DNA of 14,599 bases, taken from contig JALVEU010000088.1 in NCBI GenBank assembly GCA_027030565.1, forward strand, positions 1 to 14,599. Reading direction: 5' to 3'. Below, piece by piece: positions 7,470 to 14,599 of the stretch; within the stretch, counting starts at the first letter, position 1, and each line of letters begins with the position of its first letter. This DNA is from Gammaproteobacteria bacterium. GTDB taxonomy: Bacteria; Pseudomonadota; Gammaproteobacteria; JAJDOJ01. The notes beneath the pieces were generated by a model. It had not been told where the DNA came from. It was given only the letters and a program-made list of their open reading frames with translations, and did not search any database. A program made the position numbers and the translations under genes.

Positions 7470-8117
7470 ATGTCACGGCCTCGGGCGGAGGTCACGGGCG
7501 GCATCCTCGCCGGTGGCCGCGGCCGACGCATGGGCGGCAGCGACAAGGGGCTCCTAGAACTCGCCGGCCGGCCACTGGTGGCGCACATCGTCGCGGGTCT
7601 GGCCCCCCAGGTGGGACGACTGCTCATCAATGCCAATCGCAATCTGGACCGCTATGGCCGACTGGGATACCCGGTGGTCCAGGACGAGGAGCCGGACTTC
7701 CAGGGCCCGCTGGCCGGAATGGCAGCGCTGCTCGCCCATTCGCCGACGCCGTGGCTGGTGGTGGTCCCTTGTGACGGTCCATTCGTCCCACCGGACCTGG
7801 TGATGCGCCTGTGGATGGCGCGGCAGCGTGCTGAAGCCGAGATCGCCGTGGCCCACGACGGCGCTCGCATGCAGCCTGTGTACTGCCTGCTACCCACGGC
7901 GCTGCTGGAAGACCTGCGCGCCTTCCTGGCCGCCGGGGGACGCAAGATCGACCGTTGGTATGGCGCCCACGCTACGGCCCTGGCCGATTTCAGCGATACA
8001 CCGGACCTGTTCTTCAACGTGAACACCCCACAGGAGCGAAGGCGCGCCGAGGCCATGCTGGGCTCCGGGCAGAACGGCACCACCGGGTCTATACTGGATC
8101 GCAGCGACGGTTCCTGA
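7470..8117 (+). CDS. mobA: Molybdenum cofactor guanylyltransferase MobA
   Basis: This cytosolic enzyme transfers GMP from GTP to Mo-molybdopterin to make the guanine dinucleotide form (MGD) used by DMSO-reductase-family enzymes. From ATG 7470 it has 215 aa, slightly above the usual 190-200. The nucleotidyltransferase signature LAGGRGRRMGGSDKG is at residues 13-27, FQGPLAG at 77-83, the metal-binding aspartate D102 in VVPCDGPF (98-105), and FFNVNTPQE near 188. GTG 7434 is an alternative in-frame start adding 12 residues, but they are unlike the family and lack a ribosome site. The last 25 or so residues (after RRRAEAML) are a poorly conserved tail. The gene follows the SQR-like gene by 45 nt and precedes the DsrE-like gene by 21 nt, so co-transcription is likely; no molybdoenzyme gene is present in the window. 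Confidence 0.9.
   Translation: MSRPRAEVTGGILAGGRGRRMGGSDKGLLELAGRPLVAHIVAGLAPQVGRLLINANRNLDRYGRLGYPVVQDEEPDFQGPLAGMAALLAHSPTPWLVVVPCDGPFVPPDLVMRLWMARQRAEAEIAVAHDGARMQPVYCLLPTALLEDLRAFLAAGGRKIDRWYGAHATALADFSDTPDLFFNVNTPQERRRAEAMLGSGQNGTTGSILDRSDGS
8090..8095 (+). promoter_or_regulatory. Candidate -10 element (TATACT) before the DsrE-like gene
   Basis: TATACT lies inside the end of mobA, 43 nt before the DsrE-like start codon. No matching -35 is visible. It is listed because the same word occurs at a similar distance before the SQR-like gene (6250-6255). Confidence 0.22.
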
Positions 8118-8138
8118 GCCAGCGAGGTCCGGCAGGTC

Positions 8139-8687
8139 ATGTACGACCCGATTGCCGCTTTCGACGCCAGGCGCGCTGCGCCAGCTTGGTGGTCCCTGCT
8201 CGGGGCGTGCCTGGGCTGCCTCCTGCTGCTGCCCTCGCAGGGGCACGCCTCCAATCCGGACATGCCGGAGCTCGCGGAGCTGGAATGGATCCTGGACTCC
8301 CAGGCCGCCTCCCTGACCGGGATCGTGTTCGATATCCGTGAATACGATCCGGATGCACTCGTCTGGGTATTGCCCCGCCTGGCCGCCTACATGGAACTGA
8401 TCGAACGGGCGCGCCCGGGCCTGCCGGTGGCCCTCATCTCCCACGGCGACGAGATGGCCCTGCTCACCGCGCGGGCCGCCCGCACCCACGCCGAGTTGCA
8501 CCGCGAGCTGAGGCGGCTCCACGCCAGGGGACTCACCATCCACGTCTGCGCGACGTTCGCCCGAGAACTGGGACTCGACGAGACGGATTTCCCCCCGTAC
8601 GTGGACGTCGTACCGTTCGGACCGGCACAGTTGGAAGACTACGTGCAGATGGGATACGGACATGTCTCACTGGAAATCACCTGGTAG
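8139..8687 (+). CDS. Secreted DsrE-like sulfur-relay-family protein
   Basis: The precursor has 182 aa. Residues 11-37 look like a Sec signal: RR, a hydrophobic stretch and a type I site after GHA (residue 37). An LGAC sequence at 21-24 could be read as a lipobox, but strongly hydrophobic residues continue after it. The mature part has the alternating beta-alpha pattern of the DsrE/DsrF/TusD fold: TGIVFDIREYDPDALVW, LPVALISHGDEMALL, then IHVCATFARELGL with C137, at the position of the conserved persulfide-carrying cysteine of DsrE/TusD, and VDVVPFGPAQLEDYVQMGYGHVSLE (in two parts, about 155-179). Cytoplasmic members carry sulfur as persulfide; an exported one may handle sulfane sulfur or another ligand in the periplasm. 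Its position after an SQR-like gene fits sulfur metabolism, but the role is inferred. The family call rests on motif pattern only. Confidence 0.78.
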   Translation: MYDPIAAFDARRAAPAWWSLLGACLGCLLLLPSQGHASNPDMPELAELEWILDSQAASLTGIVFDIREYDPDALVWVLPRLAAYMELIERARPGLPVALISHGDEMALLTARAARTHAELHRELRRLHARGLTIHVCATFARELGLDETDFPPYVDVVPFGPAQLEDYVQMGYGHVSLEITW

Positions 8688-8718
8688 CCGGCTCCGCGGT
8701 GGCCAACGGGCGCGGTGA

Positions 8719-8724
8719 TAGAAT
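8719..8724 (+). promoter_or_regulatory. gltA: Candidate gltA -10 element (TAGAAT)
   Basis: TAGAAT, followed by GCGCC, lies in the 140-bp gap before gltA, with an implied leader of about 95-100 nt. No clear -35 hexamer is present about 17 bp upstream. The gap holds no other gene; it is GC-rich with several possible small stems (for example around 8760-8810) but no riboswitch I can name. Confidence 0.35.
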
Positions 8725-8827
8725 GCGCCACTGGAGCATAGATCCACCCAATAAGAAGGGCCGTGGGGCGCCGCCGAGGGCTCATGGCGAGGCTGCCCGG
8801 GGGCCGGGAACCAACGAGGGAGTCTCC

Positions 8828-10177
8828 ATGAAGGACCACACCGTCACCCTGATCGACAACCGCACGGGCCAGAAGATCGAACTGCCCGTCCTGCACGGTA
8901 CGGCCGGTCCACCCGCGATCGACATCCGTCGTCTGTACCGCGAGATGGGGTATTTCACCTTCGATCCCGGCTATCTCTCCACGGCGAGCTGCGCCAGCAC
9001 CATCACCTTCATCGACGGAGAGAAGGGGGAACTGCGCTATCGCGGCTACCCGATCGAGCAGCTGGCCGAGCACAGCACTTATCCCGAGGTGTGCTACCTG
9101 CTGCTCTACGGTGAGCTACCCACGCGGGAAGAGCTCGACTGCTTCGAGCGCAGCATCAAGAACCACACGCTGCTCGACGAGGCCATTCGCCGTTTCTACA
9201 CGGGGTTCCGCCACGACGCCCATCCCATGGCCATCATGGTGGCGGTGGTGGGGGCCCTGGCCGCGTTCTACCATCAGTCCATGGACGTGCACGACCCGCG
9301 CGACCGCGAGATCGCCGCCCACCGTCTCATCGCCAAGATGCCCACCATCGCGGCCTGGAGCTACAAGTACTCGGTGGGTCAGCCGTTCATGTATCCGCGC
9401 AACGACCTGGGTTACACCGAAAATTTCCTGCACATGATGTACGCCCTGCCCACGGGGGCGTACCGGCCGGACCCCACCGCAGTGCGGGCCATGGACCTCA
9501 TCCTGATCCTCCATGCCGACCACGAGCAGAACGCCTCCACCTCCACCGTGCGCCTCACGGGCAGCTCCGAGGCCAGCCCGTTTGCGGCGCTCTCAGCCGG
9601 GATCGGCACCCTGTGGGGGCCCGCCCACGGGGGCGCCAACGAAGCCGTGATCCGGATGCTCCAGGAGATCGTCGAATCGGGCAGGCCCTTGCAGTACTAC
9701 ATCGATCGGGCCAAGGACAAGAACGACCGCTTCCGACTCATGGGCTTCGGGCATCGGGTATACAAGAACTACGATCCCCGGGCCGTCATCATCCGCAAAA
9801 TGTGTCACGAGGTGCTCGCCGGCCTGGGACCCGACGACCCGAACCAGGCCCTGTTCGACACGGCCATGGAGCTGGAGCGGATCGCGCTGGAGGACCCCTA
9901 TTTCATCGAGCGCAAGCTCTATCCCAACGTAGACTTCTACTCGGGCATCATCTTTCGGGCGCTGGGAATCCCGCTGAACATGTTCACAGTCCTGTTCGCG
10001 CTGGCGCGCACCGTGGGCTGGCTTGCGCACTGGATGGAAATGATGGCCGACCCCAACGCCCGAATCGGCAGGCCACGCCAGCTCTACATCGGCTATGAGC
10101 GGCGGGACTACGTGCCCATCGACCAGCGCCGGCCCGTGGAGGGTGCGCAACCGAGTGTGTGCGAGCACCATGGATAG
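8828..10177 (+). CDS. gltA: Citrate synthase (type I/II bacterial form)
   Basis: The enzyme condenses oxaloacetate and acetyl-CoA to citrate at the entry of the TCA cycle. It has 449 aa from ATG 8828, preceded by GAGGGAG (8816-8822) at a good distance; the frame is open upstream to 8699 but that part reads as leader. Active-site segments are clear: DHEQNAS (231-237), GPAHGGANE (265-273) with H267, MGFGHRVYKNYDPRA (305-319) with H309, and LYPNVDFYSG (364-373) with D369. These correspond to the catalytic His-His-Asp set. The N-terminal beta region and length fit the hexameric, NADH-sensitive bacterial group, though allosteric behaviour cannot be read here. The tail after GYERRDYVPIDQR adds about 15 residues ending in SVCEHHG, a little longer than common. 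It is probably transcribed as its own unit. Confidence 0.97.
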   Translation: MKDHTVTLIDNRTGQKIELPVLHGTAGPPAIDIRRLYREMGYFTFDPGYLSTASCASTITFIDGEKGELRYRGYPIEQLAEHSTYPEVCYLLLYGELPTREELDCFERSIKNHTLLDEAIRRFYTGFRHDAHPMAIMVAVVGALAAFYHQSMDVHDPRDREIAAHRLIAKMPTIAAWSYKYSVGQPFMYPRNDLGYTENFLHMMYALPTGAYRPDPTAVRAMDLILILHADHEQNASTSTVRLTGSSEASPFAALSAGIGTLWGPAHGGANEAVIRMLQEIVESGRPLQYYIDRAKDKNDRFRLMGFGHRVYKNYDPRAVIIRKMCHEVLAGLGPDDPNQALFDTAMELERIALEDPYFIERKLYPNVDFYSGIIFRALGIPLNMFTVLFALARTVGWLAHWMEMMADPNARIGRPRQLYIGYERRDYVPIDQRRPVEGAQPSVCEHHG

Positions 10178-10204
10178 GAGACCGGGTGCCTGAGCGGAAG
10201 GAGG

Positions 10205-10223
10205 GGCCGGGAAATCGCCGGCC
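10205..10223. repeat. Inverted repeat after gltA
   Basis: GGCCGG and CCGGCC are separated by 7 nt (GAAATCG), 27 nt after the gltA stop. It could end or stabilise the gltA transcript, but no T-tract follows, so it is not called as an intrinsic terminator. Confidence 0.35.
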
Positions 10224-10233
10224 GAGCAATGTC

Positions 10234-10262
10234 TTGTGAGTGGGAAACACTCACATTAGCAT
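10234..10262 (+). promoter_or_regulatory. Candidate sigma-70 promoter of the DUF2892 gene
   Basis: TTGTGA (10234-10239) and TAGCAT (10257-10262) are separated by exactly 17 bp. Each matches the consensus at four of six positions. The implied transcript start is near 10270, about 35 nt before the ATG. Two dyads overlap this promoter (10235-10255 in the spacer, 10256-10277 over the -10), as expected for a repressed promoter. Confidence 0.5.
10235..10255. promoter_or_regulatory. Perfect 8-bp dyad in the promoter spacer
   Basis: GTGAGTG-GGAAA-CACTCAC, flanked by a further T-A pair, forms a perfect 8-bp inverted repeat with a 5-nt centre. It fills the spacer between the candidate -35 and -10 elements of the DUF2892 gene. 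It may be a protein-binding site or, if transcribed from farther upstream, a hairpin. Confidence 0.5.
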
Positions 10263-10277
10263 ATTCAAATGTGCAAA
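10256..10277. promoter_or_regulatory. AT-rich imperfect dyad, candidate ArsR-type operator
   Basis: The core GCATATTCAAATGTGC (10259-10274) and flanking TT/AA pairs form a 22-bp dyad in which 8 of 11 base pairs match. It covers the candidate -10 and start site of the DUF2892 gene. Size, AT-richness and position resemble operators of ArsR-family repressors such as the sulfide-responsive BigR/SqrR/YgaV group; the regulator itself is not in the window, so its identity is inferred. Confidence 0.4.
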
Positions 10278-10303
10278 CATCGCAGAAAGGGAGGAGGTTC
10301 CAG

Positions 10304-10507
10304 ATGACCATCGATCGGATCGTTCTCGCCTTCGCCGGCGCTATGGTCCTGGTGAGCGTCGCCCTGGCCTATTACGTGGATCTGCGCTGGCTGTGGCTCA
10401 CCGTGTTCGTGGGGGCCAATCTGTTCCAGTCCGCGTTCACCGGCTTCTGCCCGCTGGCCATGATCCTCAAGCGCCTGGGCGTACGTCCGGGGCAGGCGTT
10501 CGTCTGA
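10304..10507 (+). CDS. DUF2892 (YgaP-like transmembrane domain) small membrane protein
   Basis: The protein has 67 aa, start ATG 10304 with a strong GGAGGAGG-type ribosome site just upstream. Two hydrophobic helices (about residues 6-24 and 30-48) are followed by FTGFCPLAMILKRLGVRPG, the sequence style of the DUF2892 family. That domain also forms the membrane part of the rhodanese YgaP of E. coli. C50 is in the conserved GFCP motif. The upstream frame (from 10229) is open but the first 25 codons cross the promoter and operator dyads. Standalone DUF2892 genes are often found with sulfide or persulfide genes under ArsR-type control; here that link is suggested only by the promoter dyads and the nearby SQR-like and DsrE-like genes. 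It is apparently a single-gene unit ending at the terminator 10534-10572. Confidence 0.85.
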   Translation: MTIDRIVLAFAGAMVLVSVALAYYVDLRWLWLTVFVGANLFQSAFTGFCPLAMILKRLGVRPGQAFV

Positions 10508-10533
10508 ACGGCCACCGGGGTTCTTGGACCACA

Positions 10534-10572
10534 CGTCGGACCCGTAGAGGCGGGTCCGACGCCGATCTTTTT
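10534..10572 (+). terminator. Rho-independent terminator after the DUF2892 gene
   Basis: A perfect 11-bp GC-rich stem, CGTCGGACCCG (10534-10544) with CGGGTCCGACG (10551-10561), has a 6-nt loop TAGAGG, and a run of five T (10568-10572) follows within 7 nt. It starts 27 nt after the stop codon. Confidence 0.85.
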
Positions 10573-10618
10573 GCGGCGCTTGGGCGCGGTGGGATCCTGC
10601 CCGTTCGTTCCGCGCCCG

Positions 10619-10645
10619 TGCAGCCCGTCGGCGACGGGCGGTGCA
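10619..10645. repeat. Strong hairpin upstream of the thiC promoter
   Basis: GCCCGTC-GGC-GACGGGC (10623-10639) is a perfect 7-bp inverted repeat. Its outer TGCA arms (10619-10622 and 10642-10645) extend the stem by four pairs after a 2-nt bulge. It sits where the -35 region of the TATAAT element at 10670 would begin, so it could be an operator. It could also be a second, T-less stop for upstream transcripts. Confidence 0.5.
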
Positions 10646-10669
10646 TCCCCCGCTCCGTGCCCACAGGTA

Positions 10670-10675
10670 TATAAT
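10670..10675 (+). promoter_or_regulatory. thiC: Consensus -10 element (TATAAT), probable thiC promoter
   Basis: TATAAT is a perfect -10 match in a GC-rich gap after a strong terminator and before thiC. No good -35 hexamer is visible 16-18 bp upstream. The implied leader is about 110 nt. Because ybgC and tolQRA follow thiC closely, this may also serve the Tol genes. Confidence 0.55.
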
Positions 10676-10791
10676 TCGCCTTCGATGGCTCCTGCAGGCC
10701 TGGGACCGTAACCTGAGGTGAGGTCTCGTCCGGCTCGGGATCCGAGGCCAGCGCGCACTACCGCCAATCCTTACCGAACAGAGGTCTCTCG
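10676..10791 (+). promoter_or_regulatory. thiC: Structured thiC leader; no clear TPP riboswitch
   Basis: The leader contains a long-range stem: GGCCT (10697-10701) pairs with AGGCC (10745-10749), then after one mismatch GGA (10703-10705) pairs with TCC (10741-10743), closing a 35-nt inner region. Inside lies CCGTAACCTGA (10706-10716), and GGGA follows 20 nt later, which is reminiscent of part of the TPP (Thi-box) 3' half. The hallmark CUGAGA and the UAAU segment are missing by eye. It is therefore called a structured leader of unknown type, possibly a degenerate riboswitch. Confidence 0.35.
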
Positions 10792-12684
<1,893 letters not shown>

Positions 12685-12691
12685 TCCTCGC

Positions 12692-13114
12692 ATGGCGGAA
12701 CCCTGTTTCGTTCTGCCTGTCCGTGTCTACTACGAGGACACCGACGCAGGCGGCGTGGTCTATTACGCGAACTACCTGAAGTACCTCGAGCGGGCGCGCA
12801 CCGAATGGCTGCGAACCCTGGGCTTCGAGCAGCGGCGGCTGCTGGAGGACCACGGCGTGGTCTTCGCGGTCCACCGGGTGGAACTGGCCTTTGCGCGACC
12901 GGCCCGGCTGGACGACGAGCTGCAGGTGACCTTGGCCGTCGCCAGGTGCTCCGCAGTGCGGATGCGTTTTCGCCAGACGGTGCAACCTACCGGGGATGCG
13001 GCCCGGCTCGTCGATGCCCGGGTGGACGTCGCCTGCCTCGATGCCGCGCACTTCCGCCCACGGCGCATGCCCCGCGGGATTCAGGAGGCCATCGGTCAGT
13101 GGATGTCGATCTGA
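12692..13114 (+). CDS. ybgC: Acyl-CoA thioesterase YbgC of the Tol-Pal cluster
   Basis: This cytoplasmic hotdog-fold thioesterase is encoded first in most tol-pal clusters and is linked to phospholipid metabolism at the envelope. The protein has 140 aa. The signature YYEDTDAGGVVYYANYLKY (13-31) contains the catalytic-type D18, followed by ERARTEWLRTLG (33-44). The start ATG 12692 is only 7 nt after the thiC stop and has no evident Shine-Dalgarno sequence, so translation may depend on ribosomes finishing thiC. The 3' end overlaps tolQ by 16 nt and contains its AGGAGG site. Confidence 0.93.
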   Translation: MAEPCFVLPVRVYYEDTDAGGVVYYANYLKYLERARTEWLRTLGFEQRRLLEDHGVVFAVHRVELAFARPARLDDELQVTLAVARCSAVRMRFRQTVQPTGDAARLVDARVDVACLDAAHFRPRRMPRGIQEAIGQWMSI

Positions 13115-13773
13115 GTCTGTTCCGCCTCATCACCAGCGCCAGCCTGGTGGTCCAGCTGGTGATGCTGCTCTTGCTGGCCGCCAGCGTGGCGTCCTGGACG
13201 GTGATCTTCAGCAAGTGGCGCCTTCTGCGCCACGCACGCACGCACGCCGACGGATTCGAGCTGCGCTTCTGGTCGGGCGGCGACCTGACTCGACTCTTCG
13301 AACAACTGCGTCACCGGCGCGACCTGGCCGGCATGGAGCACATCTTCGTGGCCGGCTTCAAGGAATACGCGCGCATGAACCGCCGCGATCCGGACGCAGC
13401 ACGCACGGCAGTCGAGAACGCGCACCGCTCCATGCGCGTGGCCCTCTCGCGCGAGGTGGACAACCTCGACAGCGCACTGTCCTTCCTCGCCACCGTGGGC
13501 TCCACGAGCCCCTACGTGGGACTGTTCGGCACCGTTTGGGGGATCATGAACGCATTCCAGGCCCTGGCACACGTCCAGCAGGCCACGCTCTCCTCCGTGG
13601 CGCCGGGCATCGCCGAGGCCCTGGTGGCCACTGCCATCGGCCTGTTCGCCGCCATCCCGGCAGTGATCGCCTACAACCGCTTCTCCGCAGACGTCGACCG
13701 ACTGGTGAACCAATACGACAACTTCGTCGAGGAGTTCACCGCCCTGCTGCAGCGGCGCATCCACGCGGGCTGA
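13099..13773 (+). CDS. tolQ: Tol-Pal system inner-membrane proton-channel protein TolQ
   Basis: TolQ forms, with TolR, the proton-motive-force motor that energises TolA for outer-membrane constriction and integrity. It has 224 aa from GTG 13099; no ATG is available before the first membrane helix, and AGGAGG at 13083-13088 is well spaced. Helices lie at about 14-38, 135-155 and 170-192. The conserved stretch GSTSPYVGLFGTVWGIMNAF (134-153) and APGIAEALVATAIGLFAAIP (168-187) is nearly identical to the style of E. coli TolQ and separates it from most ExbB proteins. It overlaps ybgC by 16 nt, and tolR starts 9 nt after its stop. Confidence 0.95.
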   Translation: MDVDLSLFRLITSASLVVQLVMLLLLAASVASWTVIFSKWRLLRHARTHADGFELRFWSGGDLTRLFEQLRHRRDLAGMEHIFVAGFKEYARMNRRDPDAARTAVENAHRSMRVALSREVDNLDSALSFLATVGSTSPYVGLFGTVWGIMNAFQALAHVQQATLSSVAPGIAEALVATAIGLFAAIPAVIAYNRFSADVDRLVNQYDNFVEEFTALLQRRIHAG

Positions 13774-13782
13774 TCCGGGACC

Positions 13783-14217
13783 ATGGCCCGCCGTGCACGA
13801 AGACACCGTCCCATGGCCCAGATCAACGTGGTGCCCTACATAGACGTGATGCTGGTGCTGCTGGTGATCTTCATGGTCACTGCACCCATGCTCCAGCAAG
13901 GCGTCGACATCGAGCTCCCCAAAGCACCCTCTCAGGCGCTGCCGGACGCCACCAAGCAGGTGGAACCCATCGTCGTGCAAGTGGGCGCCGACGGCCGCTT
14001 CTATCTCAAACCGGTCCGTGTTCCCATCGACGATGCGGCGTTGGCCGAGACCGTACGCCGCCAGCGGGCCCGGCAACCGGGACGTCCCGTCTATGTGGAG
14101 GGAGACCGGTCGGTGGCCTATGAACGGGTCGTGGCCGCGCTGGTGCTGCTGAAAAACGCCGGCGTAGAGGACGTGGGACTGCTGACCGAGCCGCCGGCGG
14201 AACCACAGGAACCATGA
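13783..14217 (+). CDS. tolR: Tol-Pal system protein TolR
   Basis: TolR is the peptidoglycan-binding partner of TolQ; it has a short basic cytoplasmic tail, one helix and a periplasmic domain. It has 144 aa. The helix (about 16-36) carries INVVPYIDVMLVLLVIFMV (14-32) with D21, matching the essential proton-path aspartate of TolR/ExbD (D23 in E. coli). The periplasmic part ends with VYVEGDRSVAYERVVAALVLL (starts at 106) and a proline-rich tail. Its stop overlaps the tolA start as ATGA. Confidence 0.95.
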   Translation: MARRARRHRPMAQINVVPYIDVMLVLLVIFMVTAPMLQQGVDIELPKAPSQALPDATKQVEPIVVQVGADGRFYLKPVRVPIDDAALAETVRRQRARQPGRPVYVEGDRSVAYERVVAALVLLKNAGVEDVGLLTEPPAEPQEP

Positions 14218-14599
14218 CGCGGCGCAATCCCTACCTGCGTTCTTCGGTACTGTGGGCGATAGTGGTCAACGTGCTGGCCCTGGCGCTGTTGTTCCTGGGC
14301 CTCGAGCTCAGACGCGGCCATCAGATCCAGACTCCGCCGCCGGTAGAGCCCGTGCGAGCCACTGTCGTCGATGCGACAGCGCTACAAGCCGCCGAGGAGG
14401 CCCGCCGCAAGGCCGAGGCCGAGCGCAAGCGTAAGGCCGCCGAGGAGGCCCGCCGCAAGGCCGAAGCCGAACGCAAACGCAAGGCCGCCGAGGAGGCCCG
14501 CCGCAAGGCCGAGGCCGAGCGCAAACGCAAGGCCGCCGAGGAGGCCCGCCGCAAGGCCGAAGCCGAACGCAAACGCAAGGCTGCCGAGGAGGCCCGCCG
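14214..14599 (+). CDS. tolA: TolA, partial (3' end beyond the window)
   Basis: TolA spans from the inner membrane to the outer-membrane Pal/TolB side. 128 full codons are present. Residues 1-10 are basic and cytoplasmic, one membrane helix is at about 11-31 (SSVLWAIVVNVLALALLFLG), and from residue 59 the Ala/Glu/Lys/Arg-rich helical domain II begins. The family call rests on position after tolR (ATGA overlap), topology and composition. Domain II here consists of a near-exact 16-residue repeat. The C-terminal domain III cannot be seen. Confidence 0.9.
   Translation, partial: MTRRNPYLRSSVLWAIVVNVLALALLFLGLELRRGHQIQTPPPVEPVRATVVDATALQAAEEARRKAEAERKRKAAEEARRKAEAERKRKAAEEARRKAEAERKRKAAEEARRKAEAERKRKAAEEAR
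14388..14599 (+). repeat. tolA: 48-bp tandem repeat in tolA domain II
   Basis: A 48-bp unit encodes AAEEARRKAEAERKRK. Units begin at 14388, 14436, 14484, 14532 and 14580; four are complete and the fifth is cut by the window end. The amino-acid sequence is the same in all, while synonymous codons differ: the second and fourth units use GAA/GAA where the first and third use GAG/GAG. Confidence 0.95.

Noticed and set aside
8699..8827. N-terminal extension of citrate synthase by 43 residues
   Set aside because: The extra residues are unlike the family, and a good ribosome site precedes ATG 8828.
10205..10223. Intrinsic terminator of gltA
   Set aside because: The stem is good but no T-tract follows, so it is listed only as an inverted repeat.
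10229..10303. N-terminal extension of the DUF2892 protein
   Set aside because: The extra 25 codons cross the promoter and operator dyads, while a strong ribosome site precedes the internal ATG at 10304.
14388..14599. Regular repeats as a possible CRISPR array
   Set aside because: There are no unique spacers; the repeats are contiguous, in frame and encode TolA domain II.

Overview
The window is GC-rich, densely packed bacterial DNA. The gene set and its order (ybgC-tolQ-tolR-tolA, proteobacterial ThiC of about 630 aa, type I citrate synthase, a three-cysteine-type sulfide:quinone oxidoreductase relative and a periplasmic DsrE-like protein) suggest a gammaproteobacterium, perhaps a sulfur-metabolising Chromatiales/Ectothiorhodospiraceae-like lineage. 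The placement is inferred from family resemblance and gene order; no phylogenetic marker was compared.

Left part (1-3520, minus strand): an RND efflux pair. The membrane-fusion adaptor comes first and its stop overlaps the GTG start of the RND permease by 4 nt. The permease runs off the left edge. A 298-bp divergent intergenic region separates this pair from a plus-strand gene (3819-5108) for an unusual protein: a CheY-like receiver domain, a long coiled coil, and a single C-terminal transmembrane tail. A small predicted lipoprotein gene converges on it from the other strand (5151-5456).

Middle (5563-8687, plus strand): a tight run of pgl (6-phosphogluconolactonase), an SQR-like flavoprotein that starts inside the pgl stop, mobA (molybdenum cofactor guanylyltransferase) and a secreted DsrE-like protein. 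It mixes sugar, sulfur and molybdenum-cofactor functions. gltA (citrate synthase) follows with its own leader, then a 67-aa DUF2892-type membrane protein preceded by a good candidate repressible promoter and followed by a strong intrinsic terminator (10534-10572).

Right part (10573-14599, plus strand): a probable new transcription unit with a TATAAT element, a 116-nt structured leader and thiC. The Tol-Pal genes ybgC, tolQ, tolR and tolA follow without room for another promoter, so Tol transcription may partly depend on the thiC promoter. tolA is cut by the right edge inside a 48-bp tandem repeat.

The points most worth a second look are the tail-anchored receiver protein, the SQR relative that appears to lack one of three redox cysteines beside a periplasmic DsrE-like protein, the double-dyad promoter of the DUF2892 gene (which shares words with the region upstream of the receiver gene), and the thiC leader without a clear TPP riboswitch. 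No mobile element, CRISPR array, tRNA or rRNA was seen.
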